From contig CAJURK010000007.1 of NCBI GenBank assembly GCA_910588745.1, positions 14,587-78,586 of the forward strand: a DNA stretch of 64,000 nt. Direction: 5' to 3'. The notes below the pieces were generated by a model. The model did not search any database, had not been told where the DNA came from, and saw only the letters and a list, made by a program, of their open reading frames with translations. Positions 42,302 through 51,438 of the stretch are shown here, one piece after another. The DNA comes from an uncultured Dorea sp. Lineage in GTDB: Bacteria > Bacillota > Clostridia > Lachnospirales > Lachnospiraceae. The first letter of the stretch is position 1, and every line of letters starts with the position of its first letter. The position numbers and the translations under genes were made by a program.

Positions 42302-43133
42302 AAAGGATCACTCCGGAGATAACGGCGGTTAGGTATAAAAGACCTGCGACCGCCAGGTTTTCCCGGAGATTTTTATTGACCCGGAACAAAACGATCAGTC
42401 CCATGCCGGCATTGGTACACAGCCCTGCAATGACGGAGGCGAAGGAGAGCGTTCCGCTCAAATACAGCTCTGTCAGCAGCACGGAAGCGGCGCAGTTCGG
42501 TATAAAACCGATTACCGCCGTCAGGAAAGGCTGCAGGAGGCTGCCGTTTAACAGGAATGCGGAGATTGCATCCGTACCGGCCAGCGCGATCAGGAGGTTT
42601 AAAATTCCCGAGCATACAAAAATATATGCAAACAGCCGGAAGGTGTGGTTCAGCGCAGGCCGTACAATTCCGCGGCGGCTGTGGCATCCGCAGTTGCGGC
42701 ACAGATCCTCAATGTGCTTTGCATAAGAGAACCTTCGGGCAAATATAAGGTCTGCCAAAAATCCTGCCGCCAATGCGATCAGGACTTTGACTGCTAAGAG
42801 ACGTCCGATAGCGCCTGCATTGCCGGGATGTCCCATCAGGATAATTATGGCTTCGTCCGAGGTCGAAAGGAAAACGGCAAGCAGCGTTCCGACGGAAATT
42901 ACGCCGCCGGAATAGAGATTTGCGGCCATAACGGAAAAACCGCACTGAGGTACGCAGCCCAAAAGAGCGCCTGCGGCGGGTCCGGACTTTTTTAGCGAAG
43001 TCAGCATATTGTTGATCCATGACGCGGAGCAGTGTTCCAGAGCCTCCATCAGAAGGAATGCGGCAAAAAGAAACGGCAGCATGCGGACGCTGTCCAGAAT
43101 GGTATCCAAAAGTACGTCTGAAAATAGGTTCAT
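42294..43133 (-). CDS. ArsP_2-type putative heavy-metal/manganese permease
   Basis: A 279-residue polytopic membrane protein with about eight helices. The repeated motifs GALLGCVPQCGFSVMAANLYSGG and VIGFIPNCAASVLLTELYLSG are symmetric halves typical of the ArsP_2 putative 10-TM exporter family. A cytosolic loop carries CRNCGCHS, a possible metal site. AGAGG lies nine bases before ATG 43133 on the minus strand. It is convergent with, and overlaps, the MoxR gene. The transported ion (arsenic, manganese or another) is not certain. Confidence 0.8.
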   Translation of the reverse strand: MNLFSDVLLDTILDSVRMLPFLFAAFLLMEALEHCSASWINNMLTSLKKSGPAAGALLGCVPQCGFSVMAANLYSGGVISVGTLLAVFLSTSDEAIIILMGHPGNAGAIGRLLAVKVLIALAAGFLADLIFARRFSYAKHIEDLCRNCGCHSRRGIVRPALNHTFRLFAYIFVCSGILNLLIALAGTDAISAFLLNGSLLQPFLTAVIGFIPNCAASVLLTELYLSGTLSFASVIAGLCTNAGMGLIVLFRVNKNLRENLAVAGLLYLTAVISGVILSI

Positions 43134-43467
43134 AGCTATCTGCCTCTGTATTAGGAATGATGATTTTATCAGTAAATAATAAAAACTATCTTAGCAAGTT
43201 ACCGTGTGGATGTCAAGTTTTAAGTTTCCGAAAGCAGTGGATTTTGTCTCTGCTAAACGCGTCCTGTCAATACCCATACGGCATGTGTCCGCCGCGGCCG
43301 GCGGCGGTTCGATGTTTTTTAATGGTATTGAGAAGGGGGAACCGCTGCGGGAGGAAGCGGCCGGATAGAAAATAAATAAGTTTTATTCTTGACGCATATA
43401 TGATATACTGTCTTATGTGAATAAAAGGAAAATGCCGCGGGACTTGCGGCGGAAAGAGGAGGAACGG
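43134..43467 (+). other. 334-bp gap with repeat remnant
   Basis: The gap between the divergent permease and symporter genes contains a 40-base match to the interior of the inverted-repeat element at 59071-59292 (here 43230-43269). A GC-rich hairpin (CCGCCG/CGGCGG, 43291-43309) follows, then TTTTTT at 43315. A TTGACG at about 43390 may be a -35 of the symporter; its -10 is unclear. An open frame from 43157 is not supported as a gene. Confidence 0.55.
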
Positions 43468-44877
43468 ATGGGGATCAATGATATTCTGACAAAGATCAAT
43501 GATGTGATGTATACCTACATATTGATTATTATGCTGGCGGCGGCAGGGATTTATTTTACAGTGAGGACCAGAGCCGTCCAGCTCCGTCTGCTGAAAGACG
43601 GGCTGAAGTCGATGCTTGAGAAGAACAATGAGGTGGGAGAGGATGGCCGGAAGAAAGTATCGTCTTTCCAGGCGCTGATGATTTCCACCGCTTCTCGGGT
43701 GGGGACAGGCAATATTGCGGGCATTGCTACGGCGATTGCGGCGGGCGGCCCGGGAGCGGTATTCTGGATGTGGCTGATGGCGGCGCTTGGAGGCGCTTCT
43801 GCATTTATCGAGAGTACGCTGGCTCAGATTTACAAGATTAAGAAGGATGGAGTTTTCCGCGGAGGCCCGTCGTATTACATGGAGCGGGCGCTGGGAAAAA
43901 GATGGATGGGAGTGCTGTTTTCGGTACTGCTGATTATCTGCTTTGCGTATGGGTTTAACGGCCTGCAGTCATACAATATGTCTTCTTCTCTGGAGTACTA
44001 TATCCAAAATTATTCTCAGACAAGGATTCCGATGGTTGTGGGGCTGATACTGGCGGTTTTGACGGGCTTCGTAATCTGGGGAGGCGTTCATAGAATCGGA
44101 TTCATTACTTCTGTGATTGTTCCGGTTATGGCGTGCTGCTATATCTTACTCGGCTTTATTACGATGATCATCCATGCCGCGGAGCTTCCAAAGGTATTTG
44201 CGGTGATATTCGAGAATGCGTTTCATTTCCGGGCGGCGGCAGGAGGCATGGCGGGAAGCGCCGTGGTGATCGGTATTAAGCGTGGATTGTTTTCCAACGA
44301 AGCCGGTATGGGAAGCGCGCCCAATGCGTCGGCGTCCGCGGATGTAGACCATCCGGTAACGCAGGGGCTTGTGCAGGTAATTTCCGTATTTATTGACACG
44401 CTGCTGATTTGTTCCAGTACGGCCATGATGCTGCTGGCATCCGGCGTTCAGGGCGAGAGCGGCGTACTGGATGGAATTCCCTATGTGCAGGCGGCGATAA
44501 AAGCAAATGTGGGAACCTGGGGGATCCATTTTATCACGTTCTCAATCTTTGCGTTTGCGTTCAGCAGCCTGATTGGAAACTACTATTATGCGGAGTCCAA
44601 TATTCTGTTCATAAAAGATAACAAATTGCTGCTGAATATATTCCGCGCTACCTGTTGTGGCGTGGTGTTTCTTGGCGCGCAGGCAGACTTTGGACTGGTG
44701 TGGAATATTGCGGATATAACCATGGGGGCTATGGCAATCGTGAATATTATTGCGATTTTCCTGTTAGGAGGAATCGCGATGAAAGCGCTGGGCGACTATG
44801 AAGAACAGAAAAAGCAGGGAAAGAGGCCGGTATTTAAAGGAGAAGATATTGGTATAAAAGATACGGTATGGAAATAG
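43468..44877 (+). CDS. Sodium:alanine/glycine symporter (AGCS family)
   Basis: Membrane carrier of 469 residues importing alanine or glycine with sodium. Family marks are GIYFTVRTRAVQLRLLKDG after the first helix, SSFQALMISTASRVGTGNIAGIATAI (the sodium/substrate motif), FRGGPSYYMERALG and KRGLFSNEAGMGSAPNASASA. About eleven helices are visible. The frame is open from 43417, but GAGGAGG lies five bases before ATG 43468, which gives the usual family N-terminus. Single gene, ending at a strong terminator downstream. Confidence 0.95.
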   Translation: MGINDILTKINDVMYTYILIIMLAAAGIYFTVRTRAVQLRLLKDGLKSMLEKNNEVGEDGRKKVSSFQALMISTASRVGTGNIAGIATAIAAGGPGAVFWMWLMAALGGASAFIESTLAQIYKIKKDGVFRGGPSYYMERALGKRWMGVLFSVLLIICFAYGFNGLQSYNMSSSLEYYIQNYSQTRIPMVVGLILAVLTGFVIWGGVHRIGFITSVIVPVMACCYILLGFITMIIHAAELPKVFAVIFENAFHFRAAAGGMAGSAVVIGIKRGLFSNEAGMGSAPNASASADVDHPVTQGLVQVISVFIDTLLICSSTAMMLLASGVQGESGVLDGIPYVQAAIKANVGTWGIHFITFSIFAFAFSSLIGNYYYAESNILFIKDNKLLLNIFRATCCGVVFLGAQADFGLVWNIADITMGAMAIVNIIAIFLLGGIAMKALGDYEEQKKQGKRPVFKGEDIGIKDTVWK

Positions 44878-44993
44878 AGTTTTCGATTTGCATAAATTTA
44901 TAGATTGTCGAAAGTATATAGAAAAAGATTTTTGCATATGCTATAATGCCTATAGTCAAAAAAGATGTAAGAAGTCCACGTTGACAAAGAAAC

Positions 44994-45045
44994 GAATCCC
45001 TCGGCCGTACTGCAATACAGTCGGGGGATTCTTCTTTTCTTCTCG
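44994..45045 (+). terminator. Terminator between symporter and rubredoxin
   Basis: GAATCCCTCG pairs with CGGGGGATTC (one wobble), with an inner ACTG/CAGT stem, then TTCTTTTCTTCTC. It ends rightward transcription from the symporter, although it lies 116 bases after that stop. Confidence 0.8.
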
Positions 45046-45101
45046 TCTTTGTATCATCTGCTTGAAATATATTTGTATCCTTATATGGTTTCACGCTTAT
45101 C

Positions 45102-45260
45102 CTACATTTCTACAAACACATCTTTTCCCAGTCCGCAGATGGGACACACCCAGTCGTCCGGGATGTCTTCAAAGGCGGTGCCGGGTTCGATTCCGCCGTC
45201 CGGGTCGCCGATTTCCGGGTCATAGATATAGCCGCATGGTTCGCATAGATATTTTTTCAT
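45102..45260 (-). CDS. Rubredoxin
   Basis: A 52-residue one-iron redox protein. The two knuckles CEPCGYIYDP and CPICGLGKD supply the four Cys ligands, with the conserved PGTAFEDIPDDW between them. GGAGG precedes ATG 45260 by about nine bases on the minus strand. It carries electrons in the cytosol, for example to oxygen- or peroxide-detoxifying enzymes in anaerobes; its partner is not in the window. It lies between the AGCS symporter and the levR gene, and seems to be transcribed alone or as the last gene of the levR strand. Confidence 0.97.
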   Translation of the reverse strand: MKKYLCEPCGYIYDPEIGDPDGGIEPGTAFEDIPDDWVCPICGLGKDVFVEM

Positions 45261-45318
45261 GATCATTTCCTCCTGCTTGAATATAGAGTTTAGTATATGC
45301 GCGGGGAGGAAAAAACAT

Positions 45319-48144
45319 TCATGAAGTATTCTTTGTATCCGATCCCGGGTTCTGTACGATGGATACGATAATATAGCATAACTCCGCGTCGTTTACCAAT
45401 ATGCCGAAGGGTTCTGCTAATATGGGAATATGCTTCTTTAACAGCAGAAACAGGGATTCATGTTTCTTTATATATTCCTCTTCCTGGTCAAAAACCACCT
45501 TTTTGCCGCAGATACAGCGCTCAAGCATAAATCCCAGATGAAGCAGGAGCGTTAGATGCAGCGACCGGTTTTCGGCAATTTGCGGCAGATTTAGTGCAGA
45601 CAGAAACTGCTCGGAGTACTGTACGGAAGCGGAAGGATTTAGGTACATCACATTTTCAGACAGGAATTTTAAACATTCTTCCTGAACGGTTTCTGGCTGC
45701 TCCGGGGAAGAAGGATGCGCGGCGTGTTTTACGGCGTTCATTAGAAAGTCAATAAAATACTGTTTTCCCATGGGAGAGATTAGGCTGGATATATGAAAAA
45801 AGGGGATGTCCATGGGAACTTCCATATTGCCTACGCATGCCAGCAGCTGGAACTTAGAGCAGATTGCCTGGTACTCCGGCGAGCGATTGTTCATATCGGA
45901 CAGGGAAACGGCCAATACCTGAATACCGATGATATTCTGTTCATGAAGCTCCTGCTCAATCATTGCCTGGAAAGCGATGCTGGTACCCAGGCCGGATGCG
46001 CACATGGTCAGAATGGCAGGCTCTTTTACATCGGACTTGTTGCAGGGAAGTTCCGTTGGTTTGTTTATCATATAGCTGTTGTATACCGCGTTAATATTGG
46101 CGTCTCTGCTGAGCAGAGTCCGGGTAATGTCCAGCGCCATCAGTGTTGTTACGTTGGGAATCGCGCGGACGGGAATCCCGGTTTCCAACGTAAGTTTTTC
46201 GTCGAAGGTGGTAAGGGAACCCATATCCACCAGAAGGAGCGCACCCTTTGAGGGACTGGAAGTCATTACTTCCCGGAGTACGTTCTGGTAGGTGTCCGGA
46301 ATATTTTGTTCCAGGGGAACATCCACGGCTTTTACCAAGTTGCATTCCATTAGGCGGTTGCAGACGTTGGCAATGCTGGAGGCAGTGCTTGCGCCGTGAG
46401 CTACGATAATGAGGCCGGGCCGCTCCTGATAGGATGTATTGTGCATATTGGAAAGAATGAGCGCTACCAGGTATTCTTCATCTCTGGAAATATGGAGTCC
46501 AAAATGGTTTTCAAAGCGGGAGACGATGAGCCTTGCCGCCTCAATTTCTTTGGAAGCGGTCTGTTTCAGCGTGGAAATCTCTTTTTCGGTGATGCTTTTG
46601 CGGGAGGCCATTCGTTCCAGCAGGAACTTGAAATGAAAGGAAAGAACCAGGATATTTTTCTGGTTCACTTCCAAGCCGAGCCCGGCGAAGGTTTCCTGCG
46701 CCGCGTCAGTGGCAAAATCCACCACGTCTTCTCCCACCACTTTGTACAGCTCTTCCTTGTGGAGGTTCTGGTTGTAGTAACGTTTCAGGATATTATCGCA
46801 GTACGACTGGATGTCGGAGGACAGTTCTTCGTTCATCTGCTGACTGGAGTAGCCCATGGAGGAGTACGTATCAATGCGCTGCATCAGATTGCGGTAGGTC
46901 TCTTCGTCGTAATATTTATTTGAGTGGCAGGGTTTGCTGTCCGCAGAGAAAATCGTGTATTTCGTCTCGTACCGGCTGGGAAAGGATAAAGTCTTTCCGG
47001 ATACATTCTGGTAATAGTAGTCTTTAATGGCGGGAGACAGCAGGTCAAAAGAAACCATAAGTTCCTCCTGGCTGCTGGTGTTGTTCAGATAGGATCTTGC
47101 GCATAGAACTTTAATCTCGGAAGATAGCTGCCCGATATTTTCTGTAAATGGATAAGCGCACAGAGCCTTAACGATCCTGGTGGTTACCACATAGGATTTC
47201 AGGGTTGCGCTGGCTTCCCGGACAAAGATATGTTCTATGATGGCCAGTTTTTCTTCCACTTCTTTTTTCCGGTAGGGAGGCAGGGTAATGGTAAGAGGAA
47301 TTCTGCGCGTAAATGTTTTCAGCAGGACGTTCCTGGGATTTTCCGTGGTTGCGCCGATAATGCGTAAGGACGCCCTGCGCATATTGGAGGATTCCCCAAG
47401 CTTTCGGTAACATCCGGTATCCATCAGGTAGAAGAGAAGCTCCTGTCCCTCCGGAGGAAGCCGGTGAATCTCGTCCAGAAAAAGAATTCCGCCGTTTGCC
47501 TGTTCCACCAGTCCAGGGCTGTCTGAGACAGCTCCGGTAAAGGCGCCTTTGATATGCCCGAACAGATGGGACATCAGGAGTTGGGGATTGTGGTAGTAAT
47601 CGGAACAATTGAATTCGACAAAGGGAAAGTCTTTCTTTTTCTTTTTCAATATTTCCAGGCCGAAATTGTACATCGTGTGGGCAAACAGCGTTTTGCCGGT
47701 GCCGCTCTCGCCAATCAGGAGCGTATGTAATCCGTTGGGAGGATAGATGATCGCAGCCTTAGCCTTTTCGATTTGGGTTTTGAGGCTGGCGCCGTGGCCG
47801 ATCAGCCCGTCAAAAGCGTCCGCCGCATGTCCGGATCCGCTGATAGGAACAGCCGCGGCGAAAAATTCATCGATGGTATAGGTGGATTTAAAATCGCTTT
47901 TTGAAATGAATGAGCGCACTAAGTCAGCCGGGAAAAAGTGAACGGGCCGGCTGTCTATTTTTATCAGCAATTTCCGGGAAACCAGTTTGTTAAGGTAAGC
48001 GCTGGCGTTTGCGCGGTTTATATGAAACTCTGCTTCAATATCTGAGGCGGTTATGCCGCACAGCCGGTGGTTTGCCAGCATTTCCGTTAGTTTGTGTTCG
48101 TCGATATTCTGTAGGATATATTCAAATATTTTAGCTTCATTCAT
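45319..48144 (-). CDS. LevR-type sigma-54-dependent PTS regulator
   Basis: Activator of about 941 residues controlling sigma-54 promoters. An N-terminal winged helix (residues 1-75) is followed by an AAA+ domain with Walker A LIGESGTGKT, the sigma-54 contact loop GAFTGA and LFLDEIHRLP. After it come a first PRD, an EIIA-Man-like domain (LIIVAHGASTASS), an EIIB-Gat-like domain (TMCASGLGTS) and a second PRD. ATG 48144 is preferred; GTG 48153 lies only three bases after AAAGG. PTS phosphorylation of the PRD domains should report sugar flow. It is co-transcribed with EIIA and likely activates both divergent promoters. Confidence 0.93.
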   Translation of the reverse strand: MNEAKIFEYILQNIDEHKLTEMLANHRLCGITASDIEAEFHINRANASAYLNKLVSRKLLIKIDSRPVHFFPADLVRSFISKSDFKSTYTIDEFFAAAVPISGSGHAADAFDGLIGHGASLKTQIEKAKAAIIYPPNGLHTLLIGESGTGKTLFAHTMYNFGLEILKKKKKDFPFVEFNCSDYYHNPQLLMSHLFGHIKGAFTGAVSDSPGLVEQANGGILFLDEIHRLPPEGQELLFYLMDTGCYRKLGESSNMRRASLRIIGATTENPRNVLLKTFTRRIPLTITLPPYRKKEVEEKLAIIEHIFVREASATLKSYVVTTRIVKALCAYPFTENIGQLSSEIKVLCARSYLNNTSSQEELMVSFDLLSPAIKDYYYQNVSGKTLSFPSRYETKYTIFSADSKPCHSNKYYDEETYRNLMQRIDTYSSMGYSSQQMNEELSSDIQSYCDNILKRYYNQNLHKEELYKVVGEDVVDFATDAAQETFAGLGLEVNQKNILVLSFHFKFLLERMASRKSITEKEISTLKQTASKEIEAARLIVSRFENHFGLHISRDEEYLVALILSNMHNTSYQERPGLIIVAHGASTASSIANVCNRLMECNLVKAVDVPLEQNIPDTYQNVLREVMTSSPSKGALLLVDMGSLTTFDEKLTLETGIPVRAIPNVTTLMALDITRTLLSRDANINAVYNSYMINKPTELPCNKSDVKEPAILTMCASGLGTSIAFQAMIEQELHEQNIIGIQVLAVSLSDMNNRSPEYQAICSKFQLLACVGNMEVPMDIPFFHISSLISPMGKQYFIDFLMNAVKHAAHPSSPEQPETVQEECLKFLSENVMYLNPSASVQYSEQFLSALNLPQIAENRSLHLTLLLHLGFMLERCICGKKVVFDQEEEYIKKHESLFLLLKKHIPILAEPFGILVNDAELCYIIVSIVQNPGSDTKNTS

Positions 48145-48160
48145 ATCGTTCACAGGCCTT

Positions 48161-48640
48161 TCAGTCGGATAAGTGTTTTTTCAGGATCTGGTAAAGGGCA
48201 GTTTTGTCGGCCGCCTGTTTGAGATCTGCCATAATATCGGCGTCGGAAAACATGCCGACAATTTTCTGGAGGATGGTAAGCTGGTCGTTAGAACCGCAGA
48301 TGGCCAGCAGGAATACAATGTTTACCATCACATCCCGCACGCCGTCGCCCATTTCTTTAAATGCGACGGGCTGGTCTAAAACAGCTACCAGCACCCGGGG
48401 TTCTAATACATAGTCCCGTTCCATAGCATGGGGAACGGCAACCTTCATAATATTAGTGGGAAGTCCGGTGGGATATATGCGTTCCCGCCGGATGACGGCG
48501 TCGGCATATCCCGGTTTGACGCAGCCTCTTGTCTGAAGTTCTTCGGAAAGCATATGAAGGAGGCTTTCCGAGTCGTCTGCTTCCACATCCATAAATATTA
48601 AATCTTCGTCCAGTAAATCTTCAATTTTAAATTTGTCCAT
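48161..48640 (-). CDS. PTS EIIA component, fructose/mannitol (GatA-like) type
   Basis: Cytosolic phosphocarrier of 159 residues. The phosphorylated His lies in VAVPHAMERD, and the fold is marked by YPTGLPTNIMKVAVPH and FLLAICGSNDQLTILQKI. The frame is open to 48700, but AAAGGAG precedes ATG 48640, and the upstream extension overlaps the sigma-54 promoter. It would pass phosphate from HPr to the EIIB encoded divergently and may also phosphorylate the LevR-type regulator, whose gene follows within 20 bases. Confidence 0.93.
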   Translation of the reverse strand: MDKFKIEDLLDEDLIFMDVEADDSESLLHMLSEELQTRGCVKPGYADAVIRRERIYPTGLPTNIMKVAVPHAMERDYVLEPRVLVAVLDQPVAFKEMGDGVRDVMVNIVFLLAICGSNDQLTILQKIVGMFSDADIMADLKQAADKTALYQILKKHLSD

Positions 48641-48683
48641 AATAATCTCCTTTTTAAAAAATCTTATTCCTGTATAAATAAAC

Positions 48684-48700
48684 AGCAAAAAGCGTGCCAA
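48684..48700 (-). promoter_or_regulatory. Sigma-54 promoter of the EIIA-levR operon
   Basis: On the minus strand the sequence is TTGGCACGCTTTTTGCT, an essentially perfect -24 GG / -12 GC promoter with ten bases between GG and GC. It lies 43 bases before the EIIA start. The activator would therefore control its own operon. Confidence 0.93.
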
Positions 48701-48773
48701 AAAGTGTACAGGACAAAATAAAATAGAAATTTCATATATTATAGCATATAACTATTATTTTAATTCTAATATC

Positions 48774-48827
48774 ATACACTAATTAAACACTATCCGGCTA
48801 TGGAAATATTTTCCCCGGTTAGTGTAT
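48774..48827. promoter_or_regulatory. Candidate LevR upstream activating palindromes
   Basis: ATACACTAA (48774-48782) and TTAGTGTAT (48819-48827) are exact inverted repeats. An inner ACACTATCCGG and CCGGTTAGTGT also mirror each other with one mismatch. They lie midway between the two divergent sigma-54 promoters, where an enhancer-binding protein is expected. Confidence 0.65.
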
Positions 48828-48877
48828 ATCGTTATGGAAAAGCTTTAAAACAGGGGATTTTTGCGCGGTACAGAAAA

Positions 48878-48894
48878 TTGGCATGGGATTTGCT
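48878..48894 (+). promoter_or_regulatory. Sigma-54 promoter of the PTS/aldolase operon
   Basis: TTGGCATGGGATTTGCT matches the -24/-12 consensus with the invariant GG and GC correctly spaced. It lies 77 bases before the EIIB start and faces away from the EIIA-levR promoter. Confidence 0.93.
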
Positions 48895-48971
48895 GTAATA
48901 ACAGATAACAGAACCGAACCGTCAGGAAAGACCGTTTGGGAACCAATATTTAGAAAGGAGACAAAGAGGGT

Positions 48972-49265
48972 ATGAAAACGATTATTGTGGCATGTGGAGG
49001 CGGAATTGCAACATCAGCAACAACAGCTACCAAAATCAACGGACGTTTAGAAGACATGGGATTAGCGGGAAAGGCAAAGGCAGAGGCGGTAGACATTAAA
49101 TCCCTGGATATGTTTATCAACAATGCGGATTTGTATGTTTCTGTTACGCCGATGGCCAGAGGTCAGCAGGAATATCCGATTCCAACTGTCAGCGGGATAC
49201 CGTTCCTGACAGGAATCGGGGCGGATCAGGCAATGCAGCAGATTGTAGAGCTTCTGAAATTATAG
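48972..49265 (+). CDS. PTS EIIB component, galactitol type
   Basis: Small cytosolic phosphotransfer protein of 97 residues. The phosphorylated Cys9 is in IIVACGGGIATSATT, a loop typical of EIIB-Gat proteins. AAAGGAG precedes ATG 48972. It is the first gene after the sigma-54 promoter and is followed by EIIC. It accepts phosphate from the divergently encoded EIIA and hands it to the incoming substrate. The galactitol-type fold is shared by transporters of several polyols and sugars, so the name does not fix the cargo. Confidence 0.95.
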   Translation: MKTIIVACGGGIATSATTATKINGRLEDMGLAGKAKAEAVDIKSLDMFINNADLYVSVTPMARGQQEYPIPTVSGIPFLTGIGADQAMQQIVELLKL

Positions 49266-49317
49266 AAGCCGGAAAAACAGAATCAAACAACGGAAGAGAA
49301 AGAAAGGAATAGAGCAT

Positions 49318-50685
49318 ATGGAAGCATTACAGATTATATTTCAAAGTATTCTTGATATGGGCGCGGCAGTATTTCTGCCGATCGTTATCTTTATTATCGG
49401 ACTTGTTGTCGGCTTAAAACCCGGCAAAGCAGTTTCAGCAGGCCTGACCCTGGGCGTTGCCCTGACAGGCATCAATTTGGTTATCAGTTACATGAGCGAG
49501 ACCGTGGGCGTAGCCGCGCAGAGTTTTGTGGAAAACACGGGCGTACAGCTTACCGCGCTGGATATGGGGTGGGCGCCGGCTCTGGGACTTTGCTGGTCAT
49601 GGAAATACGCGTTTGTTATGTTCCCGGTTCAGATCGGTATTAACGTACTGATGCTGATTACGGGATGGACAAAGACGCTGAATGTGGATATGTGGAACGT
49701 TGCAAATAAGATTTTTACCGCGTTTATCGTATCTTCTGTTACCGGAAATTCAATTATCGGGTTTGTGGTAGCGATTGCACAGATTGTCCTGGAATTGAAA
49801 AATGCGGATGCCACCAAGAACCAGATTACGGAGCTGACCGGAGTTCCGGGCGTGGCTATGCCTCACCCGATGTTCCTTAGCAACATTTTCTTCTATCCAT
49901 TTGCAAAGCTTCTGGACAAGATACCCTTCTTCCGGAATGAAGTGAACGCTCAGACGTTAAAGCAGAAGATCGGTATTTTTGGAGAGAACCATGTTCTTGG
50001 ATTTATTGTGGGAACGATTGTAGGCTTAGTTGGAGGACAGGGAGTCGGCGCGCTGCTGACCGGTGTTCAGGCAGGTACGGCGCTTACGCTGTTCCCGATG
50101 GTTTCGAAGCTGTTTATGACGGCGCTTACGCCGATTTCCGACGCGGCAAATGAATTTATCAAGAAGAAGTTCCCTGGAAGAGAGATGGTAATTGGCTTGG
50201 ATTGGCCGATTCTTGCAGGAAATCCGGAAATCTGGGTCGCTATTATCTTCACGATTCCGGTTGCGCTGATCGTTTCCATGGTTCTGCCGGGAAATACGAC
50301 GCTGCCATTTGGCAACCTGATGAACGTATGTGTCTGCGCGGCTGCTTTTGTGGCATGCAAGGGCAATATGCTGAAAATGATCGTTACCTCCTGGATTATG
50401 GTTCCGATTCTTTGCTGGTCGGCTTCTGATTTTGCGCCGATGCTGACGGAACTGGCTGTTTCTACAGGATCAGCAGATATCCTGGTAGAAGGGCAGCAGC
50501 TTGCATGGTGGGGAATGGATATTGCGGAGATCCGCTGGATGATCGTGGAAGTGCTGAGAGGAAATATTGCAGGATTTGGAGTGCTGGCGGCATTTATCGC
50601 ACTGGCGGTATTCTATTTCAAATCCCAGAAGAAGGAAGAGCAGGAAGCAGCCGTACGTATGGGCTGGGTTGCAGAGGAAAAGTAA
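49318..50685 (+). CDS. PTS EIIC component, galactitol family
   Basis: Membrane channel of 455 residues with about ten to twelve helices, importing and phosphorylating the PTS substrate. The sequence fits the EIIC-Gat family, for example FIIGLVVGLKPGKAVSAGLTLG near the start and ENHVLGFIVGTIVGLVGGQG in the middle. GAAAGGAA precedes ATG 49318. With EIIA and EIIB it completes a three-component permease. Substrate candidates are pentitols, tetritols or hexitols, judged from the downstream aldolase, dehydrogenase and DhaK/DhaL genes. Confidence 0.94.
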   Translation: MEALQIIFQSILDMGAAVFLPIVIFIIGLVVGLKPGKAVSAGLTLGVALTGINLVISYMSETVGVAAQSFVENTGVQLTALDMGWAPALGLCWSWKYAFVMFPVQIGINVLMLITGWTKTLNVDMWNVANKIFTAFIVSSVTGNSIIGFVVAIAQIVLELKNADATKNQITELTGVPGVAMPHPMFLSNIFFYPFAKLLDKIPFFRNEVNAQTLKQKIGIFGENHVLGFIVGTIVGLVGGQGVGALLTGVQAGTALTLFPMVSKLFMTALTPISDAANEFIKKKFPGREMVIGLDWPILAGNPEIWVAIIFTIPVALIVSMVLPGNTTLPFGNLMNVCVCAAAFVACKGNMLKMIVTSWIMVPILCWSASDFAPMLTELAVSTGSADILVEGQQLAWWGMDIAEIRWMIVEVLRGNIAGFGVLAAFIALAVFYFKSQKKEEQEAAVRMGWVAEEK

Positions 50686-50721
50686 GAGAAGCCAGGCGAT
50701 TAGCAGAAAGGAAAGTGTTCC

Positions 50722-51369
50722 ATGTTAGAAGAACTGAAAAAAGAGGTTTTACGAGTATCCAGATTGGCGGAGGAAACGGGCCTGTGCCATCACGGCGGCG
50801 GCAATTTCAGCCAGATTGACAGAGAGAGCGGGTTGGTAGTAATTACGCCTCACGCAGAATCCCGCTACAATTTTGACGCAGAGGATATGCTGGTGGTGGA
50901 TTTGGAAGGAAATATTGTGGAAAATAAAAAGAATTTCACACCAAGCAGCGAGACGCCCATGCACCTGCTGATTTATAAAGAACGGCCGGATGCGGAGGCA
51001 GTATGCCACACCCATGCCCACAACGCGGCGGCGTTTGCCTGCCTGGGCGTACCGGTGAAACCAGTGATATTTGAATCCATGATGTATGGAGGGTACTGTA
51101 AGGTAGTGCCTTTTGAAGAGCCGGGAAGCATCGAGCTTGGACGGTCGGCGGTAGAGGGGCTGAAAGGAACCTATGCTACGATTCTGGGCAAGCACGGCCT
51201 GATCTCCATAGGAGAGAATATTTACGATGCATATTTAAAGACCGTCTATGTAGAGGATGTATGCGATGTCAATATCCGCGCGGCGTCCGTGGTGGGATAC
51301 GAGAACTTAGACTGCCTTACGGACGAGCAGATCGTGTACTTCCGCGACGTACTTGGATTAAAAGCTTAG
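50722..51369 (+). CDS. Class II aldolase, L-fuculose-phosphate aldolase-like
   Basis: Zinc aldolase of 215 residues. The family residues are visible: substrate-phosphate loop HGGGNFS, catalytic Glu in SSETPMHLLIY, zinc ligands in HTHAHN and a third zinc His in GKHGLISIG. GAAAGGAAAG precedes ATG 50722. It would cleave a ketose 1-phosphate to dihydroxyacetone phosphate plus an aldehyde, as FucA does. Its position after a PTS suggests that the imported compound is converted first by the dehydrogenase and then split here. Confidence 0.92.
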   Translation: MLEELKKEVLRVSRLAEETGLCHHGGGNFSQIDRESGLVVITPHAESRYNFDAEDMLVVDLEGNIVENKKNFTPSSETPMHLLIYKERPDAEAVCHTHAHNAAAFACLGVPVKPVIFESMMYGGYCKVVPFEEPGSIELGRSAVEGLKGTYATILGKHGLISIGENIYDAYLKTVYVEDVCDVNIRAASVVGYENLDCLTDEQIVYFRDVLGLKA

Positions 51370-51438
51370 CGCGTCATTTTAAGTTCGCAGACGACGCGTA
51401 TATAAGGGATTAAGAAACGATGTAAAGGAGGCAGGCGC

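Noticed and set aside
45793..46923. Rightward ORFs opposite levR
   Set aside because: They are antisense to a conserved 940-residue protein and lack start signals.
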